Assembly (NCBI RefSeq): GCF_002847345.1
Contig: NZ_LXFV01000020.1
Location: 1-64,000, forward strand
Reading direction: 5' to 3'
DNA from: Pectobacterium peruviense
Lineage (GTDB): Bacteria > Pseudomonadota > Gammaproteobacteria > Enterobacterales > Enterobacteriaceae
Length of the DNA: 64,000 bases
The notes beneath the pieces were generated by a model. That model had not been told where the DNA came from. It searched no databases and saw only the letters and a program-made list of their open reading frames with translations. Shown one piece after another: positions 18,239 to 29,007 of the stretch. Position 1 is the stretch's first letter. Every line of letters begins with the position of its first letter. The position numbers were made by a program, and so were the translations under genes.

Positions 18239-19663
18239 TTACTTCTTCTTCGCTTTCGCATTCGGCAGGTCAGTGATGCTGCCTTCAAAGATTTCAGCTG
18301 CCAGACCAACAGACTCATGCAACGTTGGGTGCGCATGGATGGTCAGTGCGATATCTTCTGCATCACAACCCATTTCGATCGCCAGACCGATTTCGCCTAA
18401 CAGTTCGCCACCGTTAGTACCGACAATCGCACCACCGATAACGCGGTGAGTTTCTTTGTCGAAAATCAGTTTGGTCATACCTTCAGCGCAGTCGGACGCG
18501 ATAGCACGGCCAGACGCTGCCCATGGGAAGATCGCGGTTTCGTAACTGATGCCTTTCTCTTTGGCTTCTTTCTCAGTCAGACCCACCCAAGCGACTTCCG
18601 GTTCGGTATAGGCGATAGAAGGAATCACTTTCGGATCGAAGTAGTGTTTCTTACCGGAGATTACTTCGGCAGCAACATGGCCTTCATGCACGCCTTTGTG
18701 CGCCAGCATCGGCTGACCGACGATGTCGCCGATAGCATAGATGTGCGGCACGTTGGTGCGCATTTGCTTATCCACGTGGATGAAGCCGCGATCGTCAACT
18801 TCCACGCCCGCTTTACCTGCATCCAGGTTTTTACCGTTCGGTACACGACCGATAGCAACCAGAACCGCATCGTAACGCTGTGGCTCGGCTGGCGCTTTTT
18901 TACCTTCCATCGTCACATAGATGCCGTCTTCTTTGGCTTCTACTGCCGTCACTTTAGTTTCCAGCATCAGATTAAACTGCTTGCTGATACGTTTGGTGAA
19001 GACCTTAACGACATCTTTGTCAGCGGCCGGAATCACTTGATCGAACATTTCAACGACGTCGATTTGTGAACCCAGAGCATGGTAAACCGTACCCATTTCC
19101 AGACCGATGATACCGCCGCCCATCACCAACAGACGTTCTGGGACGCTTTTCAGCTCCAGCGCATCGGTAGAATCCCATACACGCGGGTCATCATGAGGAA
19201 TGAAAGGCAGTTGGATCGGACGTGAACCCGCAGCGATAATCGCGTTATCGAAGTTGATCGTCGTTTTGCCGTTTTCACCGTCAACTTCTAGCGTGTTGGC
19301 ACCCGTAAATTTGCCCAGACCGTTAACGACTTTAACTTTACGGCCTTTCGCCATACCCGCCAGACCACCGGTCAGTTGGTTGATGACTTTTTCTTTCCAC
19401 AGACGGATTTTATCAATGTCGGTTTTAGGTTCACCGAACACGATACCGTGTTCCGCCAGTGCTTTGGCTTCTTCAATAACTTTGGCAACGTGCAGCAGGG
19501 CTTTGGAAGGAATACAACCGACATTCAGACACACCCCACCCAGCGTGGAGTAGCGCTCTACCAGTACGGTTTCCAGACCCAAATCCGCCGCGCGGAATGC
19601 AGCAGAGTAACCCGCGGGGCCGGCACCAAGTACCACTACCTGAGCTTTAATTTCAGTACTCAT
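18239..19663 (-). CDS. lpd: Dihydrolipoyl dehydrogenase (E3)
   Basis: Lpd reoxidises dihydrolipoamide on the E2 subunits of pyruvate and 2-oxoglutarate dehydrogenase and on the glycine cleavage H protein, passing electrons to NAD through FAD and a redox disulfide. It has 474 residues, as in E. coli, from the second of two ATGs (19663; GAGG five bases upstream). Visible are the FAD-binding VVLGAGPAGYSAAF, the redox pair in GGVCLNVGCIPSK, the NAD-binding GGGIIGLEMG and the C-terminal catalytic HAHPTLHES. It is the last gene of the pdh operon, about 235 bases behind aceF, and probably also has its own promoter in that gap, as in E. coli. Confidence 0.98.
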   Translation of the reverse strand: MSTEIKAQVVVLGAGPAGYSAAFRAADLGLETVLVERYSTLGGVCLNVGCIPSKALLHVAKVIEEAKALAEHGIVFGEPKTDIDKIRLWKEKVINQLTGGLAGMAKGRKVKVVNGLGKFTGANTLEVDGENGKTTINFDNAIIAAGSRPIQLPFIPHDDPRVWDSTDALELKSVPERLLVMGGGIIGLEMGTVYHALGSQIDVVEMFDQVIPAADKDVVKVFTKRISKQFNLMLETKVTAVEAKEDGIYVTMEGKKAPAEPQRYDAVLVAIGRVPNGKNLDAGKAGVEVDDRGFIHVDKQMRTNVPHIYAIGDIVGQPMLAHKGVHEGHVAAEVISGKKHYFDPKVIPSIAYTEPEVAWVGLTEKEAKEKGISYETAIFPWAASGRAIASDCAEGMTKLIFDKETHRVIGGAIVGTNGGELLGEIGLAIEMGCDAEDIALTIHAHPTLHESVGLAAEIFEGSITDLPNAKAKKK

Positions 19664-19868
19664 CATGACCTCTTAATTGATTTCCGGCGGGTCTGTGACG
19701 TCACACCCGTCATCATTCAGATTTAGGGCGCATTTTTAATAACGCCCTCTTCCACCGGGACGTGTCTTTGCCACTGTAGTTTACAAAATCGTTAACAATT
19801 TTGAAACAACAAGCGACTAACGATTTGTCCTTGATCACTGACAGCTGTAACAAATAACAGCTTATCAG

Positions 19869-19896
19869 AAAAAAGCCGGCCGTCAGGCCGGCTTTT
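19869..19896 (-). terminator. Terminator between aceF and lpd
   Basis: On the minus strand, AAAAGCCGGCC pairs with GGCCGGCTTTT around a 4-base loop and continues into T residues. It starts 4 bases after the aceF stop. Partial read-through would set the lpd level. Confidence 0.85.
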
Positions 19897-19899
19897 CGA

Positions 19900-21777
19900 T
19901 TACATCACCAGACGGCGGATGTCAGACAACGTATTGTTAATGATGGTAATGAAGCGAGCACCATCAGCACCGTCAATGACACGGTGGTCGAAGGACAGAG
20001 ACATCGGCATCATCAGACGCGGAGTGAACTCTTTACCATTCCAGACCGGTTCCATCGCGGACTTAGACACACCAAGAATAGCAACTTCCGGCGCATTGAC
20101 GATCGGCGCAAAGTGCGTAGTCCCGATACCGCCCAGGCTGGAGATAGTGAAGCAACCACCCTGCATTTCGCCTGCGGTCAGCTTACCGTCACGGGCTTTC
20201 TTGGAGATCGCCATCAATTCACGAGACAGTTCGACGATACCTTTCTTGTTCACGTCTTTGAACACTGGAACCACCAGACCATTCGGGGTATCAACTGCTA
20301 CACCGATGTTGATGTATTTCTTCAGCGTCAGACGTTGAGCATCTTCAGACAGTGAACTGTTGAAACGTGGCATTTGCTCAAGCGCAGCAGCAACGGCTTT
20401 CATGATGAAGACAACTGGGGTGATCTTCACATCCAGTCTACGCTTCTCAGCTTCGACGTTCTGCTGTTTGCGGAACGCTTCCAGATCGGTGATATCAGTT
20501 TTATCGAAGTGCGTAACGTGCGGGATCATCACCCAGTTACGGCTCAGGTTAGCACCAGAGATTTTCTGGATGCGGCCCAGTTCCACTTCTTCAACTTCAC
20601 CAAACTTGCTGAAATCGACTTTCGGCCATGGCAGCATGCCTGGCAGACCGCCGCCAGCGGCAGCAGTTGGCGCAGACTCAGCGCGTTTCACGGCATCTTT
20701 CACGTAAGCCTGAACGTCTTCGCGCAGGATACGGCCTTTACGACCAGAACCCTTCACTTTCGCCAGATTCACGCCGAATTCACGTGCCAGACGACGAATA
20801 ACCGGCGTCGCGTGAACGTAAGCGTCATTCTCAGCGAAATCGCTCTTGCCTTCCGCTTTCGCAGCCGGTGCAGCAGCAGGTTTTGCCGCCGGAGCCGGTG
20901 CAGCCGCTTCCTGCTTAGCAGCCGGAGCTGGTGCAGCGCCTTCTACTTCGAAGACCATGATCAGTGAGCCGGTTTTAACTTTATCGCCGGTGCTGATTTT
21001 GATTTCTTTAACCGTACCCGCAAACGGCGCAGGGACTTCCATCGAAGCCTTGTCGCCTTCAACGGTGATCAGTGACTGCTCAGCCGCGATTTTATCGCCG
21101 ACTTTAACCATCACTTCAGTCACTTCAACTTCGTCGCCGCCGATATCCGGTACGTTAACTTCTTTCGCCGCAGAGGCCGCTGGTGCAGCAGCAGGTGCCG
21201 CTTCAGTTTTCTCTGCTGAGGCTGCAGGTGCACTGCCCGCCACTTCGAAGACCATGATCAGAGAACCGGTAGAGACTTTATCGCCATTGCTGATTTTGAT
21301 CTCTTTAACCGTACCGGCGAAAGGTGCCGGAACTTCCATAGAAGCTTTGTCGCCTTCTACAGTGATCAGAGATTGTTCAGCAGCAACAGTGTCGCCCACT
21401 TTAACCAGTACTTCGGTCACTTCAACTTCGTCACCGCCGATATCCGGTACGTTGACTTCTTTCGCCGCGGAGGCCGCAGGTGCAGCAGCCGGAGCCGCTT
21501 CTTTCTTCTCTTCTGCCTTAGCAGGTGCAGCGTCAGCTGCACCGTCGGCGGAATCGAAAATCATGATCAGTTTGCCGGTTTCAACTTTGTCACCGACAGA
21601 GACTTTAATCTCTTTCACGACACCAGCCTGCGGAGAAGGGACTTCCATAGAAGCCTTATCACCTTCAACCGTGATCAGCGACTGTTCAGCTTCAACTTTG
21701 TCGCCAACCTTCACCAGCACTTCGGTGACTTCAACTTCATCTGCACCGATGTCCGGTACGTTGATTTCGATAGCCAT
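19900..21777 (-). CDS. aceF: Pyruvate dehydrogenase E2, dihydrolipoyl acetyltransferase
   Basis: AceF carries acetyl groups on swinging lipoyl arms and transfers them to CoA at the core of the pyruvate dehydrogenase complex. 625 residues: three lipoyl domains with the lipoylated lysines at about 41, 144 and 243 (each in [10 protein letters not shown]), joined by Ala/Pro-rich flexible linkers; a peripheral-subunit-binding domain near 320-360 ([18 protein letters not shown]); and the catalytic domain ending with His598 and Asp602 in [13 protein letters not shown]. The three-domain layout matches E. coli AceF (630). The gene lies 14 bases downstream of aceE and is co-transcribed with it. Confidence 0.98.
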   Translation of the reverse strand: MAIEINVPDIGADEVEVTEVLVKVGDKVEAEQSLITVEGDKASMEVPSPQAGVVKEIKVSVGDKVETGKLIMIFDSADGAADAAPAKAEEKKEAAPAAAPAASAAKEVNVPDIGGDEVEVTEVLVKVGDTVAAEQSLITVEGDKASMEVPAPFAGTVKEIKISNGDKVSTGSLIMVFEVAGSAPAASAEKTEAAPAAAPAASAAKEVNVPDIGGDEVEVTEVMVKVGDKIAAEQSLITVEGDKASMEVPAPFAGTVKEIKISTGDKVKTGSLIMVFEVEGAAPAPAAKQEAAAPAPAAKPAAAPAAKAEGKSDFAENDAYVHATPVIRRLAREFGVNLAKVKGSGRKGRILREDVQAYVKDAVKRAESAPTAAAGGGLPGMLPWPKVDFSKFGEVEEVELGRIQKISGANLSRNWVMIPHVTHFDKTDITDLEAFRKQQNVEAEKRRLDVKITPVVFIMKAVAAALEQMPRFNSSLSEDAQRLTLKKYINIGVAVDTPNGLVVPVFKDVNKKGIVELSRELMAISKKARDGKLTAGEMQGGCFTISSLGGIGTTHFAPIVNAPEVAILGVSKSAMEPVWNGKEFTPRLMMPMSLSFDHRVIDGADGARFITIINNTLSDIRRLVM

Positions 21778-21791
21778 GTAATCTTTACCTC

Positions 21792-24455
21792 TTATGCCAG
21801 ACGCGGGTTGACTTTATCTGCATCGATGTTGAATTTAGTGATGGCATCAGCAACCACTTTCTTATCGATTTCACCGCGTTTAGCCAGTTCACCCAGAGCC
21901 GCAACCACGACGTAAGACGCATCCACTTCGAAGTGGTGACGCAGGTTCTCACGGCTGTCAGAACGACCGAAACCGTCAGTACCCAGTACGCGGTAATCGC
22001 TAGCTGGGATGAAGTTACGGATTTGCTCAGCAAACAGCTTCATGTAGTCAGTAGATGCAACTGCTGGCGCATCGCTCAGTACCTGAGCCACGTAAGGTAC
22101 GCGCGGGGTTTCGGTCGGATGCAGCATGTTCCAACGCTCACAATCCTGGCCTTCGCGAGCCAGTTCAGTGAAGGAGGTTACGCTGAATACGTCAGAACCG
22201 ATGCCGTAGTCTTTAGCCAGAATCTGAGACGCTTCACGTACGTGACGCAGGATAGAACCAGAACCCAACAGCTGAACTTTACCTTTGCTACCTTCAACCG
22301 TCTCCAGCTTGTAGATACCCTTACGGATACCTTCTTCCGCACCCTGCGGCATCGCAGGCATGTGGTAGTTTTCGTTCAGCGTGGTGATGTAGTAGTAAAT
22401 GTTCTCTTGCGCGTCGCCGTACATGCGGTGCAGACCATCATGCATGATCACTGCAACTTCATAGGCAAATGCCGGATCGTAGGAGATACAGTTCGGGATG
22501 GTCAGCGACTGAATGTGGCTGTGACCATCTTCGTGCTGCAGACCTTCACCGTTCAGCGTTGTACGGCCTGAAGTACCACCGATCAGGAAGCCACGCGCCT
22601 GTTGGTCACCCGCTGCCCAGCACAGGTCGCCGATACGTTGGAAACCGAACATGGAGTAGTAGATGTAGAACGGAATCATCGGCAGATTGTTGGTGCTGTA
22701 AGACGTTGCCGCCGCCAGCCAGGAAGAACCTGCGCCCAACTCGTTGATACCTTCCTGCAGAATCTGACCTTTCTGGTCTTCTTTGTAGTAGGCAACCTGC
22801 TCACGGTCCTGCGGGGTGTACTGCTGGCCTTTCGGGCTATAAATACCGATTTGGCGGAACAGACCTTCCATACCGAAGGTACGCGCTTCATCAGCGATGA
22901 TCGGAACCAGACGATCTTTGATAGATGGGTTCTTCAGCATCACGTTCAGGGCACGTACAAACGCGATAGTGGTAGAGATTTCTTTGTTCTGCTCTTCCAG
23001 CAGCGTACGGAAATCTTCCAGCGTTGGCAGTTCCAGCTTCTCGTCAAAGTTCGGCTGACGAGACGGCAGGTAACCACCCAGCGCCTGACGGCGTTCGTGC
23101 AGGTACTTGTACTCTTCGGAATCTTTATCGAAGGTGATGTACGGCAGACTTTCGATGTTTTCATCGCTAACTGGCACGTTGAAGCGGTCACGGAAGTAAC
23201 GCACGCCATCCATGTTAACTTTCTTAACCTGGTGAGCGATGTTCTTACCTTCCGCCGCGTCGCCCATACCATAACCTTTAATGGTATGCGCCAGAATAAC
23301 GGTTGGTTTGCCTTTGGTGTCCTGCGCTTTTTTCAGTGCAGCGTAGACTTTCTTCGGATCGTGACCACCACGGTTCAGTGACCAAATCTGATCGTCGCTC
23401 CAGTCTTTAACCAGTGCAGCCGTCTCCGGGTATTTACCGAAGAAGTGCTCACGCACATAGGCACCGTTTTTGGATTTGAAGGTCTGGTAGTCACCGTCGA
23501 CGGTTTCTTCCATCAGTTGGATCAGTTTACCGCTGGTATCTTTACGCAGCAGTTCGTCCCAACGGTCACCCCACATCACTTTAATCACATCCCAGCCAGC
23601 GCCGCTGAAGATGCCTTCCAGTTCGTTGATGATCTTGCCATTACCCGTAACCGGACCATCCAGACGTTGCAGGTTACAGTTGATAACGAACACCAGGTTG
23701 TCCAGTTTTTCACGAGTCGCGATGGTAATCGCACCCTTGGATTCTGGTTCGTCCATTTCGCCGTCGCCCAGGAAGGCATAAACGGTTTGCTTAGAGGTAT
23801 CTTTCAGACCACGGTTTTCCAGATACTTCAGGAATTTAGCCTGGTAGATGGCACCAATCGGGCCCAGACCCATAGATACGGTCGGGAACTGCCAGAAGTC
23901 CGGCATCAATTTAGGGTGCGGATAAGAAGACAGACCTTTACCGTGAACTTCCTGACGGAAATTGTTCATCTGGTCTTCTGTCAGACGGCCTTCAAGGAAG
24001 GCACGAGCGTAAACGCCCGGAGAAATGTGGCCCTGGAAGTAGACCAGGTCGCCGCCGTCCTGCGCAGTGCGAGCACGGAAGAAGTGGTTAAAGCACACTT
24101 CATAGAAAGTGGCGGAAGACTGGAAAGAAGCCATGTGGCCACCCAGATCCAGATCTTTTTTCGAAGCACGCAGCACTGTCATGATCGCGTTCCAGCGGAT
24201 TGCTGAGCGAATACGACGTTCCAGATCCAGATTACCAGGGTATTCCGGTTCGTCTTCCACTGCGATGGTGTTGATATATTGACGTGCAGCTGTACCAGCA
24301 GCAACGCTAACACCGCCTTTACGCGCTTCACCCAGAACCTGATCTATCAGGAACTGAGCGCGCTCAACACCCTCTTCACGGATGACCGATTCGATCGCCT
24401 GCAGCCAGTCGCGGGTTTCGATCGGATCCACGTCATTATTTAAACGATCTGACAT
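21792..24455 (-). CDS. aceE: Pyruvate dehydrogenase E1 component
   Basis: Thiamin-diphosphate-dependent decarboxylation of pyruvate and acetylation of the E2 lipoyl group. 887 residues, the same length as E. coli AceE. The ThDP-binding motif [12 protein letters not shown] lies near residues 230-241, and the N terminus ([21 protein letters not shown]) that binds E2 is present. It is the first structural gene of the aceEF operon; the 142-base gap to pdhR contains a long palindrome. Control is expected through PdhR and read-through from the pdhR promoter. Confidence 0.98.
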   Translation of the reverse strand: MSDRLNNDVDPIETRDWLQAIESVIREEGVERAQFLIDQVLGEARKGGVSVAAGTAARQYINTIAVEDEPEYPGNLDLERRIRSAIRWNAIMTVLRASKKDLDLGGHMASFQSSATFYEVCFNHFFRARTAQDGGDLVYFQGHISPGVYARAFLEGRLTEDQMNNFRQEVHGKGLSSYPHPKLMPDFWQFPTVSMGLGPIGAIYQAKFLKYLENRGLKDTSKQTVYAFLGDGEMDEPESKGAITIATREKLDNLVFVINCNLQRLDGPVTGNGKIINELEGIFSGAGWDVIKVMWGDRWDELLRKDTSGKLIQLMEETVDGDYQTFKSKNGAYVREHFFGKYPETAALVKDWSDDQIWSLNRGGHDPKKVYAALKKAQDTKGKPTVILAHTIKGYGMGDAAEGKNIAHQVKKVNMDGVRYFRDRFNVPVSDENIESLPYITFDKDSEEYKYLHERRQALGGYLPSRQPNFDEKLELPTLEDFRTLLEEQNKEISTTIAFVRALNVMLKNPSIKDRLVPIIADEARTFGMEGLFRQIGIYSPKGQQYTPQDREQVAYYKEDQKGQILQEGINELGAGSSWLAAATSYSTNNLPMIPFYIYYSMFGFQRIGDLCWAAGDQQARGFLIGGTSGRTTLNGEGLQHEDGHSHIQSLTIPNCISYDPAFAYEVAVIMHDGLHRMYGDAQENIYYYITTLNENYHMPAMPQGAEEGIRKGIYKLETVEGSKGKVQLLGSGSILRHVREASQILAKDYGIGSDVFSVTSFTELAREGQDCERWNMLHPTETPRVPYVAQVLSDAPAVASTDYMKLFAEQIRNFIPASDYRVLGTDGFGRSDSRENLRHHFEVDASYVVVAALGELAKRGEIDKKVVADAITKFNIDADKVNPRLA

Positions 24456-24492
24456 GGTTATTCCTTATCTTCTCTAATAAGTTGGTTTGTTG

Positions 24493-24554
24493 GAGCCTGT
24501 CTTCGTGCATTCTGGCTTATGTTTGCTATAAGCAAAACGCATGAAGACAGGCTC
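24493..24554. repeat. Nested palindrome between pdhR and aceE
   Basis: The outer arms are 16 bases (GAGCCTGTCTTCGTGC at 24493-24508 against its complement at 24539-24554, 15 of 16 matching). Inside is a second stem, GCTTAT/ATAAGC (24515-24520 with 24528-24533). Together they form a hairpin of about 62 bases in the pdhR-aceE leader. No T-run follows, so it is not a standard terminator. Confidence 0.7.
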
Positions 24555-24597
24555 ATCGTCGTGATTGCCGCATTCAGAACACCAAAAATACGTGTGC

Positions 24598-25362
24598 TCA
24601 GTCCTTGCGTTGCTGGAGCCGACGCAACGATCTCTCGCGCCGACTATGTTCCCGGTTAAGATCCAGCAATACTTCTTCAATAAACGCCAGATGGCGGTGT
24701 GATGCTTCGCGCGCCTTTTCTGGCTCACGGGCAACAATCGCCTCAAAGATGCTGGCGCGATGAATGCTCACCTGAGCCAGCACTTCACGGCTCAAATAAA
24801 GCAATTCAAAATTCTGCCTCACGTTCTGTTCGAGCATCGGCCCCATACAGCGCACCAAATGCAGCAAAACCACATTATGCGTGGCTTCTGTTACAGCAAC
24901 CTGATACTGCATAACGGCTTCTGACTCGGCGTCCAGATCGCCCGCTTCCCTCGCCTTCTCAATCACGGCATGACAATCCCGGATACGTTGCAGATCCGAC
25001 TCTGTGCCACGCAACGCAGCATAGTAGGCAGCAATGCCTTCCAGCGCATGACGCGTTTCAAGAAGATCGAACTGTGATTCGGGATGTGTGCTCAGTAATT
25101 CTGCCAGCGGATCGCTGACACTTTGCCATAGATTGGCTTGAACGAAGGTACCACCACCCTGACGGCGCAAAAGTAAACCTTTGGCTTCCAGACGTTGAAT
25201 GGCTTCTCTCAGAGAAGGGCGGGAAACATCAAACTGTTTTGCCAGTTCGCGCTCCGGTGGGAGCTTCTCGCCGGGGCGCAAGGTTCCCTCAAGGATCAGA
25301 AACTCCAGCTGCTGTTCAATCACATCTGACAGTTTGGGCTGACGGATCTTGCTGTATGCCAT
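24598..25362 (-). CDS. pdhR: Pyruvate-responsive repressor PdhR (GntR family)
   Basis: PdhR represses the pyruvate dehydrogenase operon and some respiratory genes until pyruvate releases it from DNA. 254 residues, as in E. coli. The N-terminal GntR winged helix ([30 protein letters not shown]) is followed by an all-helical FadR-type C-terminal domain (residues 90-240). It is the first gene of the operon, and a full PdhR operator lies 33 bases upstream of its start, showing autoregulation. Confidence 0.97.
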   Translation of the reverse strand: MAYSKIRQPKLSDVIEQQLEFLILEGTLRPGEKLPPERELAKQFDVSRPSLREAIQRLEAKGLLLRRQGGGTFVQANLWQSVSDPLAELLSTHPESQFDLLETRHALEGIAAYYAALRGTESDLQRIRDCHAVIEKAREAGDLDAESEAVMQYQVAVTEATHNVVLLHLVRCMGPMLEQNVRQNFELLYLSREVLAQVSIHRASIFEAIVAREPEKAREASHRHLAFIEEVLLDLNREHSRRERSLRRLQQRKD

Positions 25363-25394
25363 AGTGAATTCTTCTCTGCGAATGGCGCGGAGTC

Positions 25395-25411
25395 AATTGG
25401 TAATACCAATT
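25395..25411. promoter_or_regulatory. PdhR operator
   Basis: AATTGGTAATACCAATT fits the PdhR consensus ATTGGTNNNACCAAT, centred about 40 bases upstream of the pdhR start. A weaker GTGGTATTACCAT lies at about 25539-25550 and may be a second half-site. Confidence 0.9.
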
Positions 25412-25939
25412 TCAAAAACGTGACGCTAAAGTAACAAAGTATTCACCTTCTGTCCATAAGGACCTTGAGCTAAATCACCAATCCCACCAGATTTTAACAA
25501 ATGCACGAGAAACATGCGGCAAAGTGATAGCCCGCCTGTGGTATTACCATTAATCCCCCCTGTCTATATTTTAACTTTTTTGAAACGTAAAGCAGGCGAT
25601 GCTGAACCGTTTAAACGCACAAATAGTGAATAATTACTCAAAAAACAAGATTTTTTATTCTCACAAAGATAGCGTGATCACACATAGCACCCTATCGGGG
25701 TAAGCACCATTTTTACAGCGGGGATAAAGAGATAATAAAAGGGAGTAAACCTAAAGAAGTATTCCCCTCCAACCCCCCACCAGCTTTTCATCATCAGGGG
25801 TTCAATCAAAGAGAGATAAAAACTTTGATGTGACGATAGTTTTTAATTATCAGACTATAAGAAATCAGTGCAATCTTGCGCACTTACCACTATTCTCTGG
25901 CAAACGGTAGATGTTTCATTATTTAAAGAAACACCATCC

Positions 25940-25980
25940 CGTAAAAATAAAATTACACAAACGTACAGTCACTAATACGT
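25940..25980. promoter_or_regulatory. Candidate pair of TyrR boxes upstream of aroP
   Basis: CGTAAA-N6-ATTACA (25940-25957) matches the TyrR consensus TGTAAA-N6-TTTACA at 10 of 12 positions. A weaker match (7 of 12) at 25963-25980 sits exactly 23 bases further on, the spacing usual for strong and weak TyrR box pairs. E. coli aroP is repressed by TyrR. Confidence 0.55.
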
Positions 25981-26031
25981 GTGTTCGTTCACACCGTGTT
26001 TTTTACTTGCACTGGCAGAGGATTAAATTTG

Positions 26032-27390
26032 ATGGATAATCAACAAACGGACGGCACGCTAAAGCGTGGTTTGAAAAACCGTCATATACAGTTGATTGCC
26101 TTGGGTGGCGCGGTAGGTACTGGCCTCTTTCTTGGTATTGCGCAGACAATCAAAATGGCTGGGCCATCGGTCCTGCTAGGCTATGCGATTGGCGGCCTGA
26201 TCGCGTTTCTCATTATGCGCCAACTGGGCGAGATGGTAGTTGAAGAACCGGTAGCCGGATCGTTCAGCCACTTTGCTTATAAATATTGGGGCGATTTCGC
26301 TGGCTTTGCATCTGGATGGAACTACTGGGTGTTGTATGTTCTGGTCGCCATGGCCGAACTCAGCGCCGTAGGGATTTACGTCCAGTACTGGTGGCCAGAC
26401 ATACCGACCTGGGTATCCGCCGCCGTCTTCTTCCTGCTGATTAACGCCATCAATCTGGCGAACGTCAAAGTCTACGGTGAGATGGAGTTCTGGTTTGCCA
26501 TCATCAAAGTCGCAGCGATTATTGGCATGATCGTCTTTGGTGGCTGGCTGCTGCTCAGCGGTACGGGCGGGCCGGAAGCCACCGTGACCAACCTGTGGGC
26601 GCAGGGCGGATTCTTCCCGAATGGCGGACTTGGTCTGGTCATGGCGATGGCCGTTATTATGTTCTCATTTGGTGGCCTCGAACTCGTCGGGATTACCGCA
26701 GCAGAAGCGGATAACCCAGAGAAAAGCATTCCACGCGCTACCAATCAGGTTATCTACCGTATCCTGATTTTCTACATCGGTTCACTCGCTATCCTGCTGT
26801 CACTTTACCCATGGGGAAAAGTGGTGGAAGGCGGTAGCCCGTTCGTCATGATCTTCCATGAGCTGAACAGCAACGTTGTGGCGACGATACTGAACGTCGT
26901 AGTACTGACAGCAGCGCTATCGGTGTACAACAGCTGTGTTTATTGCAACAGCCGCATGCTGTTTGGACTGGCGAAACAGGGGAATGGGCCGAAAGTACTG
27001 GAAACTGTCGATAGCCGTGGCGTACCGGTTGTCGCTATCGGTATCTCTGCGCTAGCGACGGCGTTGTGTGTGCTGATTAACTACCTTATTCCCGGCAAAG
27101 CATTCGAGCTATTAATGGCGCTGGTCGTCTCTGCTCTTGTGATTAACTGGGCGATGATCAGTCTGGCGCACCTGAAATTCCGTGCGCAAAAGGATAAAGA
27201 AGGCACAGTGACCAAGTTTAAAGCGCTGCTTTATCCGCTGGGTAACTACATCTGCCTGCTGTTCCTGGCGGGTATACTGGTCATCATGTTCCTGACGCCG
27301 GGCATTCAGATTTCCGTCATGCTGATTCCAGTCTGGCTGGTTATTCTGGGCATCGGTTACTTCATCAAAAAGAAAAATCAGGCGAAGTAA
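26032..27390 (+). CDS. aroP: Aromatic amino acid transporter AroP
   Basis: Inner-membrane permease of the amino acid-polyamine-organocation superfamily, importing Phe, Tyr and Trp with protons. 452 residues from the ATG at 26032 (AGAGGATT upstream); twelve membrane segments. The signature GLKNRHIQLIALGGAVGTGL and EEPVAGSFSHFAYKYWG follow E. coli AroP nearly residue for residue, as do VLTAALSVYNSCVYCNSRM and the C-terminal PLGNYICLLF. PheP is the closest alternative, but the AroP location next to pdhR and the residue pattern favour AroP. It is monocistronic, with its own terminator. Confidence 0.95.
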   Translation: MDNQQTDGTLKRGLKNRHIQLIALGGAVGTGLFLGIAQTIKMAGPSVLLGYAIGGLIAFLIMRQLGEMVVEEPVAGSFSHFAYKYWGDFAGFASGWNYWVLYVLVAMAELSAVGIYVQYWWPDIPTWVSAAVFFLLINAINLANVKVYGEMEFWFAIIKVAAIIGMIVFGGWLLLSGTGGPEATVTNLWAQGGFFPNGGLGLVMAMAVIMFSFGGLELVGITAAEADNPEKSIPRATNQVIYRILIFYIGSLAILLSLYPWGKVVEGGSPFVMIFHELNSNVVATILNVVVLTAALSVYNSCVYCNSRMLFGLAKQGNGPKVLETVDSRGVPVVAIGISALATALCVLINYLIPGKAFELLMALVVSALVINWAMISLAHLKFRAQKDKEGTVTKFKALLYPLGNYICLLFLAGILVIMFLTPGIQISVMLIPVWLVILGIGYFIKKKNQAK

Positions 27391-27417
27391 ACCTCAGCGT
27401 TAACCGCATCTTTTTCC

Positions 27418-27441
27418 ATGGCCGACTCTGTCGGCCATTTT
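27418..27441 (+). terminator. Rho-independent terminator of aroP
   Basis: ATGGCCGAC pairs with GTCGGCCAT (loop TCT) and is followed by TTTCATATTT, 28 bases after the aroP stop. Confidence 0.8.
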
Positions 27442-27573
27442 CATATTTGCCATGTCCATCACACTTTTCCTTACCCAACTCATTTGTCCATTTTTGCAAC
27501 CGATTTCATACGCTCTTTTATCCCTATCGAGAGGAATAATCGTGTTTACACGTTAAGCACAGGAGTCGTATTC

Positions 27574-29007
27574 ATGAAGAACAACGCACTGTCTGTTAAA
27601 GAAAAGATCGGCTACGGAATGGGTGATGCGGGATGTAACATGATTGGCGGGGCCATCATGCTATTTCTGAGCTATTTCTACACGGATATCTATGGGCTTT
27701 CACCTGCCTTGGTCGGCACTCTGCTACTCTCCATTCGCGTTATCGATGCTGTCACGGACCCGATTATGGGTGCAATCGCCGATCGAACCCAAAGCCGCTG
27801 GGGTCGCTTTCGGCCTTACCTGCTTTGGGTCTGCGTACCCTACGTTCTGTTCAGCGTACTCATGTTTACCACACCGGACTGGAGCTATAACGGCAAGGTC
27901 ATCTATGCCTTCGTCACTTATTTTCTGATGTCACTGACCTACACTGCGATCAACATCCCCTACTGCTCGCTGGGTGGCGTGATCACCGCGGACCCGCATG
28001 AGCGGGTTTCCTGTCAATCATACCGCTTCATTATGGTAGGCATTGCTACGCTTATTCTCTCTTCGACGCTGCTGCCAATGGCCGAATGGTTCGGCGGCGA
28101 AGACAAAGCGCGCGGTTACCAAATGTCGATGGGTGTGATGGCGATCATTGCCTTATTCATGTTTCTGTTCTGCTTTGCCACCGTTCAGGAGCGGATCAAA
28201 CCTGCCATCCCCACCAATGACGCGCTAAAAGCAGACTTGAGAGACGTCTGGAAAAATGACCAATGGCCGCGAATCCTGCTATTAACCTTGTGCAACGTCT
28301 GCCCAGGATTTATTCGCATGGCGGCCACGATGTACTACGTCACCTGGGTGATGGAAAAATCCGTCTCATTCGCCAGCCTGTTTATCAGTCTCGGCGTCGT
28401 CGGCATGATGTTCGGCAGCGCGCTGGCAAAACCGCTTACCGACCGTTTCTGTAAGCTGAAAGTGTTTTTCTGGGTCAACATCGCACTGGCGATCTTCTCC
28501 AGCGCCTTCTATTTCTTCAACCCTCACCTAACCAATTTTATTCTGGTGATGTACTTCCTGCTAAATGTCCTGCATCAAATCCCTTCACCGCTCCACTGGT
28601 CGCTGATGGCCGATGTGGATGACTACGGCGAGTGGAAAACCGGCAAGCGGATCACGGGGATTAGTTTCTCAGGCAATCTATTCTTCCTGAAAGTCGGGCT
28701 AGCCATTGCAGGGGCGATGGTCGGTTTCCTGCTGTCCTACTATGGTTATGACGCCAATGCCAAACAGCAAAATGCAGAGGCAATGAATGGCATCATTATG
28801 TTGTTCACCATCATTCCCGGCGTTGGCTATTTGATCACCGCAGGCGTTGTACGTTTACTGAAAGTCGATCGCCAGCTCATGCAGCAAATACAAATTGATC
28901 TGGAAAAGCGCCGTAATAACTATCGGGAACTGAGCGATAGCCGTGGCGATCATGCACTCAACGTCAAAACAGGAGGAAAGAATGATGAACCCACATCAAT
29001 GGCCTAA
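27574..29007 (+). CDS. GPH-family sugar:cation symporter
   Basis: 477 residues from the ATG at 27574 (AGGAG eight bases upstream). Twelve membrane segments; the N-terminal VKEKIGYGMGDAGCNMIGG and the RVIDAVTDPIMGAIADRTQSRWGRFRPYLLW stretch with the conserved Asp and Arg residues mark the glycoside-pentoside-hexuronide:cation family (MelB, UidB, XynP). It imports a glycoside together with Na+ or H+. The stop overlaps the GH43 gene that follows, so the two form an operon; from that partner an arabino- or xylo-oligosaccharide is the likely substrate. This operon lies between aroP and ampE, where E. coli has neither gene. Confidence 0.9.
   Translation: MKNNALSVKEKIGYGMGDAGCNMIGGAIMLFLSYFYTDIYGLSPALVGTLLLSIRVIDAVTDPIMGAIADRTQSRWGRFRPYLLWVCVPYVLFSVLMFTTPDWSYNGKVIYAFVTYFLMSLTYTAINIPYCSLGGVITADPHERVSCQSYRFIMVGIATLILSSTLLPMAEWFGGEDKARGYQMSMGVMAIIALFMFLFCFATVQERIKPAIPTNDALKADLRDVWKNDQWPRILLLTLCNVCPGFIRMAATMYYVTWVMEKSVSFASLFISLGVVGMMFGSALAKPLTDRFCKLKVFFWVNIALAIFSSAFYFFNPHLTNFILVMYFLLNVLHQIPSPLHWSLMADVDDYGEWKTGKRITGISFSGNLFFLKVGLAIAGAMVGFLLSYYGYDANAKQQNAEAMNGIIMLFTIIPGVGYLITAGVVRLLKVDRQLMQQIQIDLEKRRNNYRELSDSRGDHALNVKTGGKNDEPTSMA

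Larger units (their letters stand above)
25363..26031. other. Divergent pdhR / aroP intergenic region
   Basis: 669 bases without a supported gene. It holds the PdhR operator at the pdhR end, the TyrR-like boxes at the aroP end, and an ATCAAAG/CTTTGAT inverted repeat at 25805-25829. An in-frame GTG upstream of aroP at 25981 has no ribosome binding site. Confidence 0.6.

Noticed and set aside
19900-21777. Three near-identical DNA blocks in aceF as a possible repeat array or CRISPR
   Set aside because: The blocks are about 300 bases and encode lipoyl domains in frame; there are no short repeats with unique spacers.
20846-21781. A long Ser/Ala/Pro-rich open frame opposite aceF with internal repeats
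   Set aside because: The repeats are the complement of the three lipoyl domains and their Ala/Pro linkers; it is a shadow of aceF.
22602-23381. A 259-residue frame opposite aceE
   Set aside because: Shadow of the highly conserved aceE coding strand; no start signals.
24474-24746. A 90-residue frame overlapping the pdhR 3' end and the palindrome
   Set aside because: It overlaps conserved pdhR sequence in another frame, and no ribosome binding site or known domain is seen.
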